Part shown: positions 8,802 to 16,773 of the stretch, one piece after another
How positions within the stretch are numbered: position 1 is the first letter of the stretch
Layout of the letters: every line of letters begins with the position of its first letter
Assembly: GCF_016862555.1 (NCBI RefSeq)
Contig: NZ_BONE01000032.1
Coordinates: 1-64,000 of the forward strand
From: Asanoa siamensis
GTDB taxonomy: Bacteria; Actinomycetota; Actinomycetes; Mycobacteriales; Micromonosporaceae
DNA length: 64,000 nt
Direction: 5' to 3'
Notes under the pieces: generated by a model
Told to the model about the DNA's origin: nothing
Database searches by the model: none
What the model saw: the letters and a program-made list of their open reading frames with translations, nothing else
Made by a program: the position numbers and the translations under genes

Positions 8802-9574
8802 CACCACTCCCGTTGTCCCGCGCGCTGGCCGTGGTACCAGCCGAGCAGCGACCGCTCGGCGACTCTGAACAGCAGGGAGAGCACGATGCCGATCACGCCG
8901 AGCAGGAGCACGCCGCTCCACATCTCCGGGATCTGGAACCCCCGCTGGAACTGCAGGACCGTGAAGCCGAGGCCCTCGTTGGCGGCCATCATCTCGCTGA
9001 TCACCATCAGGATGATGGCGAGCGGGAGGGCCTGCCGGGCGCCGGTGACGATCTGCGGGCTGGCCGCGCGGAGCACCAGGTGGCGCAGGCGGAGCAGCCC
9101 GGTGACGCGGTAGGTGCGGCAGGTGTCGCTGAGCACCTCGTCGCGGCCGCGGACACCTTCGATGGTGTTGAGCAGCACGGGCCACACGCAGCCGAAGACG
9201 ATCACCAGGATCTTGGTGCGGTCGCCGATGCCGGAGAGCAGGATCGCGGCCGGCACCAGCACCGGCGGCGGGAACGCGCGCAGGAACTCGAGCACGGGCT
9301 CCAGCAGCGAGCGGACCGAGCGGAAGGTGCCGATCAGCACGCCCAGCGCGACACCGACCACAACGGCCAGCAGGTAGCCGACGAGCAGCCGCCACAGCGA
9401 CGGGAACACCTGCTCGGTGAACATCGCACCGGTCCAGGTGCGGCCGAACGCGTCCACGATGGTCGACAGCGACGGCCAGTAGAAGTCCTGGCTGCCGGCC
9501 GAGCCGAACCACCAGGCGGCGACCAGCACGACCGGCAGGCCGACGGCGAGCAGCGCGCGCAGCAGGAACCTCAT
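8801..9574 (-). CDS. ABC transporter permease, NitT/TauT (SsuC) type
   Basis: A 257-residue inner-membrane permease with about six helices and the BPD_transp_1 coupling region around 'TCRTYRVTGLLRLRHLVLRA' (the EAA-like loop that contacts the ATPase). The ATG at 9574 overlaps the upstream permease stop by ATGA. The two permeases are different sequences, so the transporter is probably a heterodimer in the membrane. Confidence 0.9.
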   Translation of the reverse strand: MRFLLRALLAVGLPVVLVAAWWFGSAGSQDFYWPSLSTIVDAFGRTWTGAMFTEQVFPSLWRLLVGYLLAVVVGVALGVLIGTFRSVRSLLEPVLEFLRAFPPPVLVPAAILLSGIGDRTKILVIVFGCVWPVLLNTIEGVRGRDEVLSDTCRTYRVTGLLRLRHLVLRAASPQIVTGARQALPLAIILMVISEMMAANEGLGFTVLQFQRGFQIPEMWSGVLLLGVIGIVLSLLFRVAERSLLGWYHGQRAGQREW

Positions 9575-10386
9575 CGCACGACCGCCTCGGCGCGGGCGGA
9601 CGGGTGCCAGGCCAGCACGCGCCGCTCGACCTGCCGGATGACCACGTTGATCAGGACGCCGAGGATGCCGGTCACCACGATCAGCGCGTAGACGACGCGT
9701 ACGGCGTTGCTCTGCTGGGCGTTGTCGATCTCCTTGCCCAGGCCGGGTGAGCCGATCACGAGCTCCCCGGTGACGGTCAGGATCAGCGCGACCGCCGCGG
9801 CCAACCGGATGCCGGTCATCACGTAGGGCAGGGCGCTCGGCCAGATCACGTAGCGCACCCGCGCCCACGGACCGAGCCGGAACGACCGGGCGGTGTCGCG
9901 GGCGATCGGGTCGACGTCGACCACGCCGTGCACGACCTGGACCATCATCTGCCAGAACGCCGCGTAGACGACGAGCACCAGGGTGGACCGGACGGTCGGG
10001 CCGTAGAGCACGATCACGAGCGGGATGAGCGCGACCGACGGGATCGGCCGCAGGAACTCGACGGTCGTCGCGGTCGCGGCGTGCAGGAGGGGCAGCGAGC
10101 CGAGCAGCACACCGACGGCGGTGCCCGCGACCACCGCGATGAGCAGCCCGTTGGCCCAGGTGCCCAGGGTGCGCAGCAACGCCGTCCAGAACGACTCCTG
10201 GCCGAGCTGGTCGGCCAGGGTGACCAGGATCTGGCTGGTCGGCGGCGCGAAGTCGATCGGCACGATGCCGATCCGCGGCGCCACCTCGAGCACCAGCGCG
10301 AATCCGAGAAGGCCCGCCGCGCCCAGGGTGACCGACCGGAAGCGCCGGCCGGTCACCCGTGGCGGGCGAGCCGCGACAGCGACCAT
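9571..10386 (-). CDS. ABC transporter permease, NitT/TauT type (second)
   Basis: A 271-residue permease with about six membrane helices and an EAA-like loop at 'ARSFRLGPWARVRYVIWPSA'. Its ATG at 10386 shares one base with the stop of the binding-protein gene (TGATG), and its stop overlaps the next permease by ATGA. It is the partner of the 8801-9574 permease. The longer N-terminus holds an arginine-rich cytoplasmic stretch before the first helix. Confidence 0.9.
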   Translation of the reverse strand: MVAVAARPPRVTGRRFRSVTLGAAGLLGFALVLEVAPRIGIVPIDFAPPTSQILVTLADQLGQESFWTALLRTLGTWANGLLIAVVAGTAVGVLLGSLPLLHAATATTVEFLRPIPSVALIPLVIVLYGPTVRSTLVLVVYAAFWQMMVQVVHGVVDVDPIARDTARSFRLGPWARVRYVIWPSALPYVMTGIRLAAAVALILTVTGELVIGSPGLGKEIDNAQQSNAVRVVYALIVVTGILGVLINVVIRQVERRVLAWHPSARAEAVVR

Positions 10387-11351
10387 CAGGGAAGCAGCCC
10401 CGCTACGTCCGGCTTCGCGGTGAGCAGGCCGTCGGTGACCGCGGCGTCCGCGAGCGCGTCGATCGAGGCGCGGTTGATCTCGGCCGGCCACTTGGGCAGC
10501 GTCATCTTCGCCCGTACCGGTTCCTCGATCTTGGTGTAGGTGCCGATGACGTCGCGGACCTCGTCGCCGTGCGCGTCCGCGTACGCCAGGGACTCCTTCA
10601 TCGCTTCGGTGAACCGGGCGACCAGGTCGGGGTTCTCACCGGCGAGCTTGGCCGAGGTGAAGTACATGGCGACCGTCAGGTTCGGCGCCGCGTCGACGTA
10701 GCTGGAGGCGATCTTGCGCATGCCGGCCGCCACCGCGGCGGACTGGAACGGCTCGACGAGGAAGATCGCGTCGACCCGGCCGGCCTGCAGCGCGGCCAGT
10801 TGCTCCGGGAACGGCAACTCGGTGAACTTGACCTGGCTCGGGTCGCCGCCGTCCTTCTTCACCGAGGCGCGCACGCTGGTGTCGACGATGTTCTTCAGCG
10901 TGTTGGCCGCGACCGTCTTGCCGACCAGGTCCTTGGGCGACTGGACCGGGCTGTCGGGCTTGACGTAGAGGCCGGCGAAGTCCTCGGCGGCGCCGGTCGA
11001 GTTGACGCCGTTGCAGACCACCTTGAGCGGCGCGTTCTGCGACTTGGCCAGCAGCAGCGAGATCGCGTTGCTGAAACCGAACTGGTACTGACCGGAGAGG
11101 ACGGCCGGCGCGATCGCGGCGCCGCCCTGCGCGGTGGTCAGGGTCAGGTCGATGTTGCGCTTGCTGAAGAAGCCCTTCTCCTTGCCGAGGTAGATCGGCG
11201 CGACGTCGAGGATCGCGATGACGCCGGCGTTGACCTTGTCAGGTTGGGCCGCCCCGCCGGACTGCGCGGGGCTGGGTTCGGACGAGTCACCGCAGGCGGC
11301 CGTGGTCAACAGGGCCAACGCGGTGCAAAGAGCGAGCAAAGGGCGTCGCAT
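10386..11351 (-). CDS. ABC transporter substrate-binding lipoprotein, NMT1/SsuA-like
   Basis: A 321-residue exported lipoprotein. Its signal peptide starts 'MRRPLLALCTALALL' and ends in a lipobox-like 'TTAACGDS' (Cys about residue 20). The body is an NMT1/SsuA-like fold with 'GVIAILDVAPIYLGKEKGFF' and 'GRVDAIFLVEPF'. It is the first gene of the leftward operon, with GGAG before the ATG at 11351. It would deliver the ligand to the two permeases; an aromatic acid is the contextual guess, since other family members carry sulfonates, nitrate, phthalate-like acids or pyrimidines. Confidence 0.9.
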   Translation of the reverse strand: MRRPLLALCTALALLTTAACGDSSEPSPAQSGGAAQPDKVNAGVIAILDVAPIYLGKEKGFFSKRNIDLTLTTAQGGAAIAPAVLSGQYQFGFSNAISLLLAKSQNAPLKVVCNGVNSTGAAEDFAGLYVKPDSPVQSPKDLVGKTVAANTLKNIVDTSVRASVKKDGGDPSQVKFTELPFPEQLAALQAGRVDAIFLVEPFQSAAVAAGMRKIASSYVDAAPNLTVAMYFTSAKLAGENPDLVARFTEAMKESLAYADAHGDEVRDVIGTYTKIEEPVRAKMTLPKWPAEINRASIDALADAAVTDGLLTAKPDVAGLLP

Positions 11352-11396
11352 CGGAACTCCATCCACGTCAGGGGTAGGCGGGGAGGGCGAGGGGGT

Positions 11397-11411
11397 GTTC
11401 GGATAGCGCAC
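11397..11411. promoter_or_regulatory. Candidate IclR-type operator, leftward promoter
   Basis: GTTCGGATAGCGCAC is an imperfect palindrome (GTtCG/CGcAC arms around five bases). It differs at one base from the site at 11514-11528. It lies just downstream of the leftward -10 element and 46 bases before the binding-protein ATG. IclR regulators of beta-ketoadipate genes are known to bind sites of this general form; the local IclR gene is the obvious candidate. Confidence 0.7.
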
Positions 11412-11426
11412 AGATGTACACCGGGA

Positions 11427-11456
11427 AACCTAGAACCGCGCGCTACCAGAAGTCAA
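11427..11456 (-). promoter_or_regulatory. Leftward promoter of transport/pobA operon
   Basis: Read on the minus strand, TTGACT (11456-11451) and TAGGTT (11432-11427) are separated by 18 bases. The arrangement mirrors the rightward promoter exactly, with the -35 boxes back to back 12 bases apart. Transcription would start near 11420, immediately before the operator at 11397-11411. Confidence 0.6.
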
Positions 11457-11468
11457 TGCTTGTCATTA

Positions 11469-11498
11469 TTGACGTGCATTGCGTGCGGTTCCTAGGCT
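11469..11498 (+). promoter_or_regulatory. Rightward promoter of pca operon
   Basis: TTGACG (11469-11474) and TAGGCT (11493-11498) are separated by 18 bases, a sigma-70-like promoter. The predicted start, near 11505, is just upstream of the operator at 11514-11528, so a bound regulator would block initiation or early elongation. Confidence 0.6.
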
Positions 11499-11513
11499 GG
11501 CCGCTGAACGGTT

Positions 11514-11528
11514 GTTCGCATAGCGCAC
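11514..11528. promoter_or_regulatory. Candidate IclR-type operator, pca promoter
   Basis: GTTCGCATAGCGCAC matches the 11397 site at 14 of 15 positions. It lies between the predicted pca transcription start and the pcaI ribosome site (GGGAG, 11534-11538). Its distance from the -35 box (45 bases) is identical to that of its leftward twin. Confidence 0.7.
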
Positions 11529-11542
11529 AGACTGGGAGCCGC

Positions 11543-12343
11543 ATGGCCGAACTCGTCAGCCTCGCCGAGGGTGTGGCGGAGCTGGTCCACGACGGGGACG
11601 CGGTCGCACTGGAGGGCTTCACCCACCTCATCCCGGTGGCCGCCGGTCAGGAGATCATCCGGCAGCGACGGCGCGACCTGACGCTGATCCGGATGACCCC
11701 CGACATCGTCTACGACCAGCTCATCGGGGCCGGCTGCGCGGCGCGGCTGGTGTTCTCCTGGGGCGGCAACCCCGGCGTCGGCTCTCTGCACCGGTTCCGC
11801 GACGCCGTCGAGAACGCCTGGCCCCGGCCGATCGAGATCGAGGAGCACAGCCACGCCGGCATGGCCAACCGCTACGTCGCCGGCGCGTCCGGGCTGCCGT
11901 TCGCGGTGCTGCGCGGCTACGTCGGCACCGACATCGCCCGGCACACGACGACGGTCGGCACGGTCACCTGCCCGTTCACCGGCGAGGTGCTCACCGCCGT
12001 CGCCGCGCTCAACCCCGACGTCGCGGTGATCCACGCGCAGCGCGCCGACCGGCGCGGCAACGTGCAGATGTGGGGCATCACCGGCGTGCAGAAGGAGGCG
12101 GTGCTCGCCGCCGCCCGCTCGCTGGTCACCGTCGAGGAGATCGTCGACGACCTCGACCCGCGCCCCGACGCGGTGGTGCTGCCCGGCTGGGTGGTCACCG
12201 CGGTCGCGCACGTGCCGCGCGGCGCGCACCCGTCCTACGCGCAGGGCTACTACGACCGCGACAACGACTACTACCAGTCCTGGGACCCGATCAGCCGCGA
12301 CCGGGAGTCGTTCGCCCGCTGGCTCGACGAGGTGACGGCATGA
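11543..12343 (+). CDS. pcaI: 3-oxoadipate CoA-transferase, alpha subunit
   Basis: A 266-residue family I CoA-transferase alpha subunit ('DGDAVALEGFTHLIPVAAGQ' near the start). With PcaJ it would transfer CoA from succinyl-CoA to 3-oxoadipate, the penultimate step of the beta-ketoadipate pathway. It is first in the pca operon. The ATG at 11543 is preceded by GGGAG. It overlaps pcaJ by ATGA. Actinobacterial PcaI proteins resemble glutaconate CoA-transferase subunits, so the substrate call rests mainly on the surrounding pca genes. Confidence 0.88.
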   Translation: MAELVSLAEGVAELVHDGDAVALEGFTHLIPVAAGQEIIRQRRRDLTLIRMTPDIVYDQLIGAGCAARLVFSWGGNPGVGSLHRFRDAVENAWPRPIEIEEHSHAGMANRYVAGASGLPFAVLRGYVGTDIARHTTTVGTVTCPFTGEVLTAVAALNPDVAVIHAQRADRRGNVQMWGITGVQKEAVLAAARSLVTVEEIVDDLDPRPDAVVLPGWVVTAVAHVPRGAHPSYAQGYYDRDNDYYQSWDPISRDRESFARWLDEVTA

Positions 12344-13098
12344 GCGAGTGGAACGCCGACGAGATCATGACGGTCACCGCGGCGCGCTCGCTCGCGGGCC
12401 GCACGTCCTGCTTCGTCGGCATCGGCCTGCCCAGCACCGCGGCCAACCTGGCCCGCCGCACCTGCAACCCCGACCTGGCCCTTATCTACGAGTCGGGCAC
12501 GATCGGCGCCAAGCCGACCCGGCTGCCACTGTCCATCGGGGACGGTGAGCTGGGCGAGACCGCCGACGCCGTGGTCAGCGTCCCCGAGATCTTCAACTAC
12601 TGGCTGCAGCCGGGCCGGGTCGACGTCGGCTTCCTCGGCGCCGCGCAGGTCGACCGGCTCGGCAACATCAACACGACGGTGATCGGCGACTACCGCACGC
12701 CGTCGGTGCGGCTGCCGGGCGCCGGCGGCGCACCGGAGATCGCCGCGTCCTGCCGGGAGACGATCGTCATCGTCCGGCACCGCCCGCGCATCCTGGTCGA
12801 CCGGTTGGCGTTCGTCACCTCGCTCGGCTTCGGCGCAGGCCCCGGCCACCGGGCGGACCTCGGCCTGCGCGGCCGCGGCCCGATCCGGCTGATCACCGAC
12901 CTCGGCGTGCTCGAGCCCGACCCGGAGACCTGCGAGCTGACCCTCGTGAGCATCCACCCCGGCGTGGCCCTCGACGACGTCCGCGCGGCGACGGGTTGGC
13001 CCCTCGCCGTCCACGCCGACCTGGCCGTCACCGCACCACCCACCACCGCGGAACTGACCGCGCTGCGGTCCCTGACGAAAGGAGACCGCGTTGCCTGA
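12340..13098 (+). CDS. pcaJ: 3-oxoadipate CoA-transferase, beta subunit
   Basis: A 252-residue beta subunit with the catalytic glutamate region 'YESGTIGAKP' (the Glu that forms the acyl-CoA thioester intermediate in family I transferases). Start ATG 12340 overlaps the pcaI stop, implying 1:1 synthesis. It ends eight bases inside pcaH. It partners PcaI in the cytosol. Confidence 0.88.
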   Translation: MSEWNADEIMTVTAARSLAGRTSCFVGIGLPSTAANLARRTCNPDLALIYESGTIGAKPTRLPLSIGDGELGETADAVVSVPEIFNYWLQPGRVDVGFLGAAQVDRLGNINTTVIGDYRTPSVRLPGAGGAPEIAASCRETIVIVRHRPRILVDRLAFVTSLGFGAGPGHRADLGLRGRGPIRLITDLGVLEPDPETCELTLVSIHPGVALDDVRAATGWPLAVHADLAVTAPPTTAELTALRSLTKGDRVA

Positions 13099-13807
13099 GC
13101 TGGAGCTGCCGGCGCCGTACCGACGTGACGTCGAAGGCGAAGGGCCCTCCCTGGTCTGGCCCGGTTACGGCTCGACCCGCCTGCGCGGCCCGCGCCAACC
13201 GCTTGTCCTGCTGCCGCAGGGGCTGACCGAGCTGACCGGCCCGGTGCTCGGCGAACGCGACCTCGGCCCGCTCGACAACGACCTGACCCGCCAGCACGAC
13301 GGCGAGCCGCAGGGCGAGCGGATCGAGGTGTTCGGCCGGGTGCTCGACGGCGACGGCCGGCCGGTCCGCGACACGCTGGTCGAGGTCTGGCAGACCAACG
13401 CCGCCGGGCGCTACCTGCACGCCGGCGACCAGCACCCGGCGCCCCTCGACCCCCACTTCACCGGCGCGGGCCGCACGATGACCGACAGCGAGGGCCGCTA
13501 CCGGTTCGTCACCGTCAAGCCCGGCGCGTATCCGTGGCGCAACCACCACAACGCCTGGCGTCCCGCGCACATCCACTTCTCGCTGTTCGGTCGGGCGTTC
13601 ACCCAGCGCCTGGTCACCCAGATGTACTTCCCGAACGACCCGCTCTTCGACCAGGACCCGATCTTCAACTCGATCCGGGACCCGGCCGCCCGCAACCGCA
13701 TGGTCGCCGCGTTCGACCTCGACGCCACCACGCCGGAGTGGTCTCTCGCCTACCGCTGGGACATCGTGCTGCGCGGCCGCGACGCCACGCCCATGGAGGA
13801 GGACTGA
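13091..13807 (+). CDS. pcaH: Protocatechuate 3,4-dioxygenase, beta subunit
   Basis: A 238-residue non-heme Fe(III) intradiol dioxygenase subunit. It carries the iron: the ligands correspond to Tyr108 ('GRYLH'), Tyr147 ('AYPWR'), His160 and His162 ('AHIHF'), all present. With PcaG it cleaves protocatechuate between the hydroxyls to 3-carboxy-cis,cis-muconate. The start is a TTG at 13091, chosen because a strong AAAGGAG lies seven bases upstream and homology begins at 'PELELP'; the gene overlaps pcaJ by eight bases. Confidence 0.95.
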   Translation: MPELELPAPYRRDVEGEGPSLVWPGYGSTRLRGPRQPLVLLPQGLTELTGPVLGERDLGPLDNDLTRQHDGEPQGERIEVFGRVLDGDGRPVRDTLVEVWQTNAAGRYLHAGDQHPAPLDPHFTGAGRTMTDSEGRYRFVTVKPGAYPWRNHHNAWRPAHIHFSLFGRAFTQRLVTQMYFPNDPLFDQDPIFNSIRDPAARNRMVAAFDLDATTPEWSLAYRWDIVLRGRDATPMEED

Positions 13808-14355
13808 TGACGACGCCGTCGCAGACCGTCGGGCCGTTCTTCTCGCTCGGCCTGCCGTTCGAGAGCGGGCCGTTCGCCGTCACCGCGGACACCCCCGGCG
13901 CGTTCTGGCTACGTGGGGTGGTCCTCGACGGAGCCGGTGAGCCGGTGCCCGACGCGTTGATCGAGACGTGGCAGGCCGACCCGGCGGGCCGGTTCGACCA
14001 CCCCGACGACCCGCGCGGTGCGGTCGCGACGCCCGGTTTCCGCGGCTTCGCCCGCTGTCCCACCGACACCGCGGGTCGCTACGCGATCCGCACCGTCCGG
14101 CCCGGCCCGGTGCCCGGCGCCGGCGGCGCGCCACAGGCCCCGCACATCGCGGTCTCGGTGCTGGCCCGCGGGCTGCTCGACCGGCTGGTCACCCGGATCT
14201 ACTTCCCCGACGAGGAGGCCAACGCCGCCGACCCGGTGCTCGCGCGGGTCGACCCGGTGCGCCGCCCGACGCTGGTCGCGAAGGAGACCGCCGACGGGTA
14301 CGCGTTCGACATCACCCTGCAGGGCGACCATGAGACCGTCTTCTTCACCTTCTGA
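13807..14355 (+). CDS. pcaG: Protocatechuate 3,4-dioxygenase, alpha subunit
   Basis: A 182-residue alpha subunit that builds the PcaGH protomer and shapes the active-site entrance but lacks the full iron ligand set ('APHIAVSVLARG' replaces the beta-subunit His pair region). It starts with the typical 'MTTPSQTVGPFFSLGL'. Its ATG shares one base with the pcaH stop (TGATG). The next gene, pcaB, begins 26 bases before its stop. Confidence 0.94.
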   Translation: MTTPSQTVGPFFSLGLPFESGPFAVTADTPGAFWLRGVVLDGAGEPVPDALIETWQADPAGRFDHPDDPRGAVATPGFRGFARCPTDTAGRYAIRTVRPGPVPGAGGAPQAPHIAVSVLARGLLDRLVTRIYFPDEEANAADPVLARVDPVRRPTLVAKETADGYAFDITLQGDHETVFFTF

Positions 14356-15508
14356 CGGTCTGTTCGGCGGCATCCTCGCCCGCGGCCCGGTCGCGGCCGC
14401 GGTCGCCGACGACGCCTGGCTGCGGGCGATGCTCGACACCGAGGCGGCCCTGGCCGCCGCTTCGGCCGGCGCCGGCGTGATCCCGGCGGCGGCGGGCGCG
14501 GCGATCGTGGCGGCCTGTGCCGACCTGGCACCGGACCCGACCGACCTGGGCCGCGCGGCCGCCGCCCACGCGACCCCGATCGTGCCACTGGTGGCGGCGA
14601 TCCGAGCCGTCGTGCCGGCGCCGGCCCGGCCGCACGTGCACACCGGCGCGACCAGCCAGGACGTCCTCGACACCGCGGCCATGCTGGTCGCCGGGCGGGC
14701 GCTGGCCGCCCTGCTGTCCGATGTGGACGGCGCCGCCGCCGCGGCCGCCGGCCTCGCCCGCACCCACCGCGACACCCCGATGGTCGGCCGGACCCTGTTG
14801 CAGCAGGCGGTGCCGACCACGTTCGGGCTGACCGCGGCCGGCTGGCTGGCCGGGCTCGACGCGGCCGCCGGCGAGCTGCGGGCCTACCGACCCACCGCCC
14901 AGCTCGGCGGCGCCGCCGGCACGCTCGCGGGGCTCGGCCCGGCCGGCCCGGCGGTGCTGGCCGACTTCGCCGACCGGCTGGGCCTGGCGGCGCCCGAGCT
15001 GCCGTGGCACACCGAACGTTCCCGCGTCGGGCGGCTCGCCGGCGTGCTCGGCACCACCGCCGGCGCGCTGGGCAAGCCCGCCCGCGACGTCACGCTGCTC
15101 GCCCAGAACGAGGTCGGCGAGGTCGAGGAGGGTGCCGCCGGCGGGTCCAGCGCGATGCCGCACAAGCAGAACCCGGTGGCCGCCGTCAGCACGCTGGCCG
15201 CCACCGCCCAGGCCCCCGGGCTGGTGGCGACCCTGCTGGCCAGCGCGGTGCAGGAGCACCAGCGGGGCGCCGGGAGCTGGCAGGCCGAGTGGCGGCCGCT
15301 GCGCGAGCTGCTGGTCACGGTGGGCGCGGGAGCCTCCTGGCTGCGTACCTGCCTGGACGGGTTGGTCGTGCACGCCGATGTGATGCGCGCCAACCTCGAC
15401 CGGGCCGCCGTGTCGGCCGAACGGGGGGCCATCGACCCTGTGGGCAGCGCGGGCCATTTCGTCGACCGCGCGCTGGCCACCCATTCCGCCCGGAGGACCG
15501 ATGCCTGA
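14330..15508 (+). CDS. pcaB: 3-carboxy-cis,cis-muconate cycloisomerase
   Basis: A 392-residue member of the fumarase/aspartase superfamily, with signature loop 'GSSAMPHKQNP' and 'HTGATSQDVLDTA' of the substrate-binding region. It lactonises carboxymuconate to 4-carboxymuconolactone. It is shorter than many PcaB proteins (about 450) because the C-terminal domain is reduced. The chosen ATG (14330) lies inside the end of pcaG; the conserved 'DGLFGGIL' begins nine residues later. The frame stays open upstream, but that region is antisense in character to pcaG coding. Confidence 0.9.
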   Translation: MRPSSSPSDGLFGGILARGPVAAAVADDAWLRAMLDTEAALAAASAGAGVIPAAAGAAIVAACADLAPDPTDLGRAAAAHATPIVPLVAAIRAVVPAPARPHVHTGATSQDVLDTAAMLVAGRALAALLSDVDGAAAAAAGLARTHRDTPMVGRTLLQQAVPTTFGLTAAGWLAGLDAAAGELRAYRPTAQLGGAAGTLAGLGPAGPAVLADFADRLGLAAPELPWHTERSRVGRLAGVLGTTAGALGKPARDVTLLAQNEVGEVEEGAAGGSSAMPHKQNPVAAVSTLAATAQAPGLVATLLASAVQEHQRGAGSWQAEWRPLRELLVTVGAGASWLRTCLDGLVVHADVMRANLDRAAVSAERGAIDPVGSAGHFVDRALATHSARRTDA

Positions 15509-15534
15509 CGCGTCCAGGGGACCGATGCCTGACG
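15495..15534. repeat. Direct repeat duplicating the pcaC start region
   Basis: The 16-base sequence GGACCGATGCCTGACG occurs at 15495-15510 and again at 15519-15534. Each copy holds an in-frame ATG with a purine-rich stretch upstream. The 24-base unit preserves the reading frame. Confidence 0.85.
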
Positions 15535-15902
15535 ACGGTGAGCTGGTGCGCCGCGCCGTGCTCGGCGACGCGCACGTCGACCGGGCCGCCGCGGCGGCCA
15601 CCGAGTTCAGCGCGCCCTGGCAGGAGCACGTCACCGCGCACGCCTGGGGTGCCGTGTGGACCCGCCCGGGACTCGACCGGCGGACCCGCTGTCTGGTCAC
15701 CATCGCGCTGCTGGCCAGCCAGCATGCTTCGGCCGAGCTGGCGATGCACGTACGGGCCGCGATCGGGCAGGGTGTGACACCGACCGAGATCCGCGAGGTG
15801 CTGCTGCACACCGCGGTCTACGCCGGGGCTCCGGCGGCCAACACCGCGTTCGCGACGGCCCAGCGCGTGCTGGACGAGCTAGGGCTCGAGGAGGCTTCGT
15901 GA
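15501..15902 (+). CDS. pcaC: 4-carboxymuconolactone decarboxylase
   Basis: A 133-residue CMD-domain protein with 'RRTRCLVTIALLASQHASAE' and 'EIREVLLHTAVYAGAP', the helices carrying the active-site His and Glu of the family. It converts 4-carboxymuconolactone to 3-oxoadipate enol-lactone. It is a stand-alone PcaC, not the PcaL fusion to enol-lactone hydrolase common in actinobacteria. Two in-frame ATGs exist, at 15501 (behind CGGAGG) and 15525 (behind AGGGG), made by a local duplication; either gives a full CMD domain. Confidence 0.92.
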   Translation: MPDASRGPMPDDGELVRRAVLGDAHVDRAAAAATEFSAPWQEHVTAHAWGAVWTRPGLDRRTRCLVTIALLASQHASAELAMHVRAAIGQGVTPTEIREVLLHTAVYAGAPAANTAFATAQRVLDELGLEEAS

Positions 15903-16693
15903 CCACGGTGCGCTCGGCGGACTTCGTCCAGTCCCTGGAACGCGGCCTCGCGGTGATCCGCGCCTTCGACCGCTCGCACCCGGAGCTCACGCTCAGCGAG
16001 GTCGCGGCGGCCACCGGTGTCACCCGGGCGGCCGCACGCCGGTTCCTGATCACCCTGATGGACCTCGGGTACGTGCGCACCGACGGCCGGTTCTTCTCGC
16101 TGAGCCCGCGGGTGCTCGAGCTCGGCTACGCGTACCTGTCGAGCCTCTCGCTGCCCGAGGTGTCCGAGGTGCACCTGGAGGCGCTGGTCGCCGAGGTCAA
16201 CGAGTCGTCGTCGGTGTCGGTCCTCGACGGGCCGGACGTCGTCTACGTGGCCCGGGTGCCGACGTCGCGGATCATGACGGTGGCGATCAACGTCGGGACC
16301 CGGTTCCCCGCGTACGCGACCTCCATGGGTCGGGTCCTGCTCGCCGGCCTGCCCGACGACGAGCTCGCCGCCTACCTCGACGCCGTGACCATCGACCGGC
16401 TGACCGGCCGGACGATCGGCGGGGTGCCCGCGCTGCGGACCGAGTTGCAACGGGTCCGCGCGCAGGGCTGGTCGCTCGTCGACCAGGAGCTGGAGGAGGG
16501 GCTGCGGGCAGTCGCGGCGCCGATCCGCGACCGCGCGGGCCGCACGGTGGCCGCGGTCAACGTCTCCACCGCGGCGAGCCGCACCACGCTGGAGGCGATC
16601 CGCCGCGACCTGGTGCCGCCGCTGCTCGCCACCGCCGCCCGGATCTCCGCCGACCTGCCGGCCACGGCCCGCGGGGAGCGCCGGATTTCCTGA
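15899..16693 (+). CDS. pcaR: IclR-family regulator of the pca/pob genes
   Basis: A 264-residue IclR protein: N-terminal winged helix ('TLSEVAAATGVTRAAARRFL', about residues 28-50) and C-terminal effector domain ('YATSMGRVLLAGLP'). Sequence type is PcaR/PcaU/PobR-like. It ends the rightward operon, with a GTG at 15899 that overlaps the pcaC stop, so it is autoregulated if it acts at 11514. The two GTTCG-N5-CGCAC boxes in the divergent promoter are its likely targets. Ligand (protocatechuate, 4-hydroxybenzoate or 3-oxoadipate) unknown. The symbol is given by function and position. Confidence 0.85.
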   Translation: MTTVRSADFVQSLERGLAVIRAFDRSHPELTLSEVAAATGVTRAAARRFLITLMDLGYVRTDGRFFSLSPRVLELGYAYLSSLSLPEVSEVHLEALVAEVNESSSVSVLDGPDVVYVARVPTSRIMTVAINVGTRFPAYATSMGRVLLAGLPDDELAAYLDAVTIDRLTGRTIGGVPALRTELQRVRAQGWSLVDQELEEGLRAVAAPIRDRAGRTVAAVNVSTAASRTTLEAIRRDLVPPLLATAARISADLPATARGERRIS

Positions 16694-16701
16694 CACCTCC
16701 G

Positions 16702-16728
16702 TGTCGAATCCGGCGGGGCTCGTACGAC
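16702..16728 (+). promoter_or_regulatory. Candidate ECF42-type promoter of the DGPF gene
   Basis: TGTCGA (16702-16707) is followed after 17 bases by CGAC (16725-16728), 46 bases before the DGPF gene's ATG. As I recall it, the motif reported for ECF42 sigma factors is TGTCGA at -35 and CGA(T/C)-like at -10. The neighbouring convergent gene encodes just such a sigma factor. Confidence 0.55.
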
Positions 16729-16773
16729 GCGTTCGTGACGGTCAGAATGACCGCGACGGACAGGAGACTCGCA

